Of a stretch of DNA of 7,252 nt, positions 5,700 through 7,252 are shown in pieces. The notes below the pieces were generated by a model, which saw only the letters and a list, made by a program, of their open reading frames with translations, made no database searches and was not told the origin of the DNA. The stretch spans positions 1 to 7,252 of the forward strand of contig VGOH01000054.1 in NCBI GenBank assembly GCA_016875955.1, written 5' to 3'. Source of the stretch: Chloroflexota bacterium. Lineage in GTDB: Bacteria > Chloroflexota > Dehalococcoidia > Dehalococcoidales > RBG-16-60-22. Each line of letters opens with the position of its first letter. The stretch's first letter is position 1. The translations under genes and the position numbers were made by a program.

Positions 5700-5762
5700 G
5701 GCCTTCTATATGTCAAACCAGTCTCGCTTGATACCAGAGAATAACCTGATGACAGAAAGACA

Positions 5763-5802
5763 TTGTTGATTGGTGACCGGTATCAGTATTATTAAGTACC
5801 GG
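5763..5802 (+). promoter_or_regulatory. Candidate promoter with inverted repeat before the HD-domain gene
   Basis: TTGTTG (5763-5768) and TATTAT (5787-5792) are 18 bp apart. The inverted repeat CCGGTA (5777-5782) / TACCGG (5797-5802) brackets the -10 hexamer and the likely start site near 5798, a position suited to a repressor. The rest of the 116-bp gap after uvrA shows nothing else, and read-through from uvrA is also possible. Confidence 0.4.
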
Positions 5803-5812
5803 AAGGAGGTGA
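5803..5812 (+). promoter_or_regulatory. Perfect Shine-Dalgarno sequence of the HD-domain gene
   Basis: AAGGAGGTGA is a 10-base exact complement of the usual 3' end of bacterial 16S rRNA. From GGAGG the spacing to the ATG at 5816 is 6 bases. It fixes the start codon and predicts strong translation. Confidence 0.85.
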
Positions 5813-5815
5813 GGT

Positions 5816-6367
5816 ATGGAACGGGAAGAGGCGCTTGACTCCATCAGGGCCAACGTGGAAAACGAGAACCTTATCAAGCACATGCTGGCCGCCGAGGCGA
5901 TTATGCGCGCACTAGCCGGGCGCTTCGGCGAGGATGAGGAGGAATGGGGCCTGGCGGGGCTGCTGCATGATATTGATGTGGAGCTGACCGAAAATGACAT
6001 GAACAGCCACAGCAAGCTCGGTGCCGACCTGGCGCGGGAGCTGGGCGCCAGCGAGGCGGTAGTACATGCCATTCTGGCCCACAATCAACGGCACGGCGCG
6101 CCTCTGGACACGAAGCTTGATAAGGCACTGTTCTGCACCGACCCGCTCACCGGCCTCATCGTGGCCGCGGCACTGGTTCGCCCCGATAAGAAACTGGCCG
6201 GCCTTGAAGTGAGCTCCATAGCCAAGAGGTTCAGGGAAAAGAGCTTTGCCGCCGGGGCCAACCGTGAGCAGATAGCGCGCTGCTTGGATATCGGGCTGGA
6301 ACTTGATGAGTTTATCGGCCTGGGCCTGGAAGCAATGAAGGCGATTGCCGCGGAACTTGGCTTATAG
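5816..6367 (+). CDS. HD-domain (HDIG-type) phosphohydrolase
   Basis: A 183-residue soluble protein of the HD superfamily, metal-dependent phosphohydrolases that usually act on nucleotides or phosphodiesters. The metal-binding pattern is visible: H22 (LIKHMLAAEAIM), the HD pair H51-D52 (GLLHDIDVE), H65 (SHSKLGADLARELG), H84 and H89 (VVHAILAHN), and D109 (FCTDPLTGLIVAAAL). The C-terminal third is helical, with a VRPDKKL and SIAKRFREKSFA region typical of the HDIG-type proteins of this size. The set of H, HD, H and D residues is complete, so it is probably catalytic. The substrate cannot be inferred. The start is fixed by the Shine-Dalgarno sequence at 5803-5812. It lies downstream of uvrA in the same direction and converges on sbcC with 2 bp between the stops. 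Confidence 0.9.
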   Translation: MEREEALDSIRANVENENLIKHMLAAEAIMRALAGRFGEDEEEWGLAGLLHDIDVELTENDMNSHSKLGADLARELGASEAVVHAILAHNQRHGAPLDTKLDKALFCTDPLTGLIVAAALVRPDKKLAGLEVSSIAKRFREKSFAAGANREQIARCLDIGLELDEFIGLGLEAMKAIAAELGL

Positions 6368-6369
6368 CG

Positions 6370-7252
6370 CTAACTGATGGTAAGCGTTGAGCCTTCTCCT
6401 GTTTTGACCACATCAATCCGGGTGGGGAAGGCGTCCCTCAGTTCTTCAATGTGAGTGATGACCAGTATCTTTTCAAAATCGTCCTGGATGGAATTAATCG
6501 CTTCTTTCAATTTTTCAATGCCGGTGCTGTCCTGCGTACCGAAACCTTCATCAATAATCAAAGTGGGCAGCGGTGCCCCGGCCCTCCTGGCCAGCAGTCG
6601 GGACAGCGCAATCCTGATGGCGAAGTCGATGCGGAACGCCTCGCCGCCGCTGAACATCTCATAATTCCTCGTTCCCAGCTCGTCGGCAATGGTGATGTCA
6701 AGGGTCTCCACGACATCGCCCTTCTTGGTCTCCCGCTGCGGCTCAAACTTAACGTGCATCCGGTTGTCCGTCATCCGGCTGAGGAGCCGGTTGGCCTCAA
6801 CCTCAATCTCCGGCAGCGCCGTTTCAATGAGCAGGGCCTGTATGCCACCTTTGCCGAAAGCCCTGGCCAGTTCCCGGTAAATGGTCTCCTCTTTGGCCGA
6901 TTTTGAGAGCGCCTTTTCCTTTTCTTTCTTTCTCTTCTCCAGTCCGTCAAGGTGCTGCAGCCTGGCCTGCACGTTCCAAAGTGCTTCCTGAGCCTGTTTT
7001 CGCTGCTGTTCCGTCTCCCGGTAGGCGTTTTCGGCGTTGCTCAGTTCTGCGACCAGACGGGGCAGGGCTTCTAGCTCTCCGGCCAGCGCCTCTTTTTTCT
7101 GGCGGTCGGACTCCAGGCCTGTTTGCAGTTCCCTGGTATGGGCTATCGCCTGCGCCAGCGCCTCTTTCTCGCCGTCGATGAGGCGCTCCGCCTCTCCCAG
7201 CTGGCGCATAGGCGCCTCGTATTGCTCCAGTTCAGTCAACTGCTGCCTCAGC
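6370..7252 (-). CDS. sbcC: Exonuclease subunit SbcC, C-terminal part (cut by window edge)
   Basis: SbcC is the Rad50-like ATPase partner of nuclease SbcD, which opens hairpins and processes DNA ends. The frame stays open to the right edge; 293 residues are present. The first ~125 are charged, heptad-like coiled coil returning from the zinc hook, which lies outside the window. Then come LARAFGKGGIQALLIETALPEIEVEA-type sequence (split across about 6787-6870), RMTDNRM, the ABC signature MFSGGEAFRIDFAIRIALS, Walker B LPTLIIDEGFGTQD (about 6533-6574) and VITHIEELRDAFPTRIDV. All C-terminal ATPase motifs appear intact. The stop is TAG at 6370-6372. sbcD would be expected nearby beyond the right edge, but is not seen. 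Confidence 0.96.
   Translation of the reverse strand, partial: LRQQLTELEQYEAPMRQLGEAERLIDGEKEALAQAIAHTRELQTGLESDRQKKEALAGELEALPRLVAELSNAENAYRETEQQRKQAQEALWNVQARLQHLDGLEKRKKEKEKALSKSAKEETIYRELARAFGKGGIQALLIETALPEIEVEANRLLSRMTDNRMHVKFEPQRETKKGDVVETLDITIADELGTRNYEMFSGGEAFRIDFAIRIALSRLLARRAGAPLPTLIIDEGFGTQDSTGIEKLKEAINSIQDDFEKILVITHIEELRDAFPTRIDVVKTGEGSTLTIS

Noticed and set aside
5700..5762. Terminator after uvrA
   Set aside because: I found no stem followed by a T-tract; only short, imperfect pairings are present.

Overview
This window is a stretch of bacterial chromosome carrying housekeeping and DNA-repair genes. The proteins look most like those of Chloroflexota, probably class Dehalococcoidia. 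That is a family-resemblance judgement from the ATP synthase subunit a, the bifunctional-nuclease protein with its partner zinc protein, the MutS2-like Smr protein and SbcC; no search was possible. Base composition is moderately GC-rich. I see no phage, insertion sequence, CRISPR array, toxin-antitoxin pair or defence system.

Left part, all on the minus strand. A two-gene unit (bifunctional nuclease family protein, then a small zinc-ribbon protein of unknown function; 1866 down to 950) runs from a near-consensus sigma-70 promoter at 1903-1931 to a clear rho-independent terminator at 876-914. Immediately beyond it the ATP synthase operon begins: an AtpZ/AtpI-type membrane protein (572-796), overlapped TGATG-fashion by atpB (subunit a), which runs off the left edge.

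Middle part. Positions 1932-2313 hold no gene. They contain a roughly 180-bp repeat element built from alternating copies of CCCCTCTCCA and its complement, with imperfect terminal inverted repeats and a strong internal hairpin. Next, on the minus strand, are a histidine tRNA (GUG anticodon) with its own promoter and a 94-residue standalone Smr-domain protein resembling the C-terminal end of MutS2.

Right part. uvrA (2856-5699) is divergent from the smr gene. The ~110-bp space between them has back-to-back candidate promoters whose identical -35 hexamers form the two arms of a dyad. An HD-domain phosphohydrolase gene (5816-6367) follows uvrA in the same direction with a perfect Shine-Dalgarno sequence, and converges on the C-terminal part of sbcC (minus strand, cut by the right edge) with only 2 bp between the stop codons.

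The genes form three themes: energy (atp), genome maintenance (uvrA, sbcC, Smr protein, possibly the nuclease-family protein) and translation (tRNA-His). Nothing amounts to a demonstrated new system. The points most worth a second look are the uncharacterised zinc-ribbon partner of the nuclease protein and the C-terminal motif the two appear to share, the symmetric smr/uvrA control region, and the repeat element.
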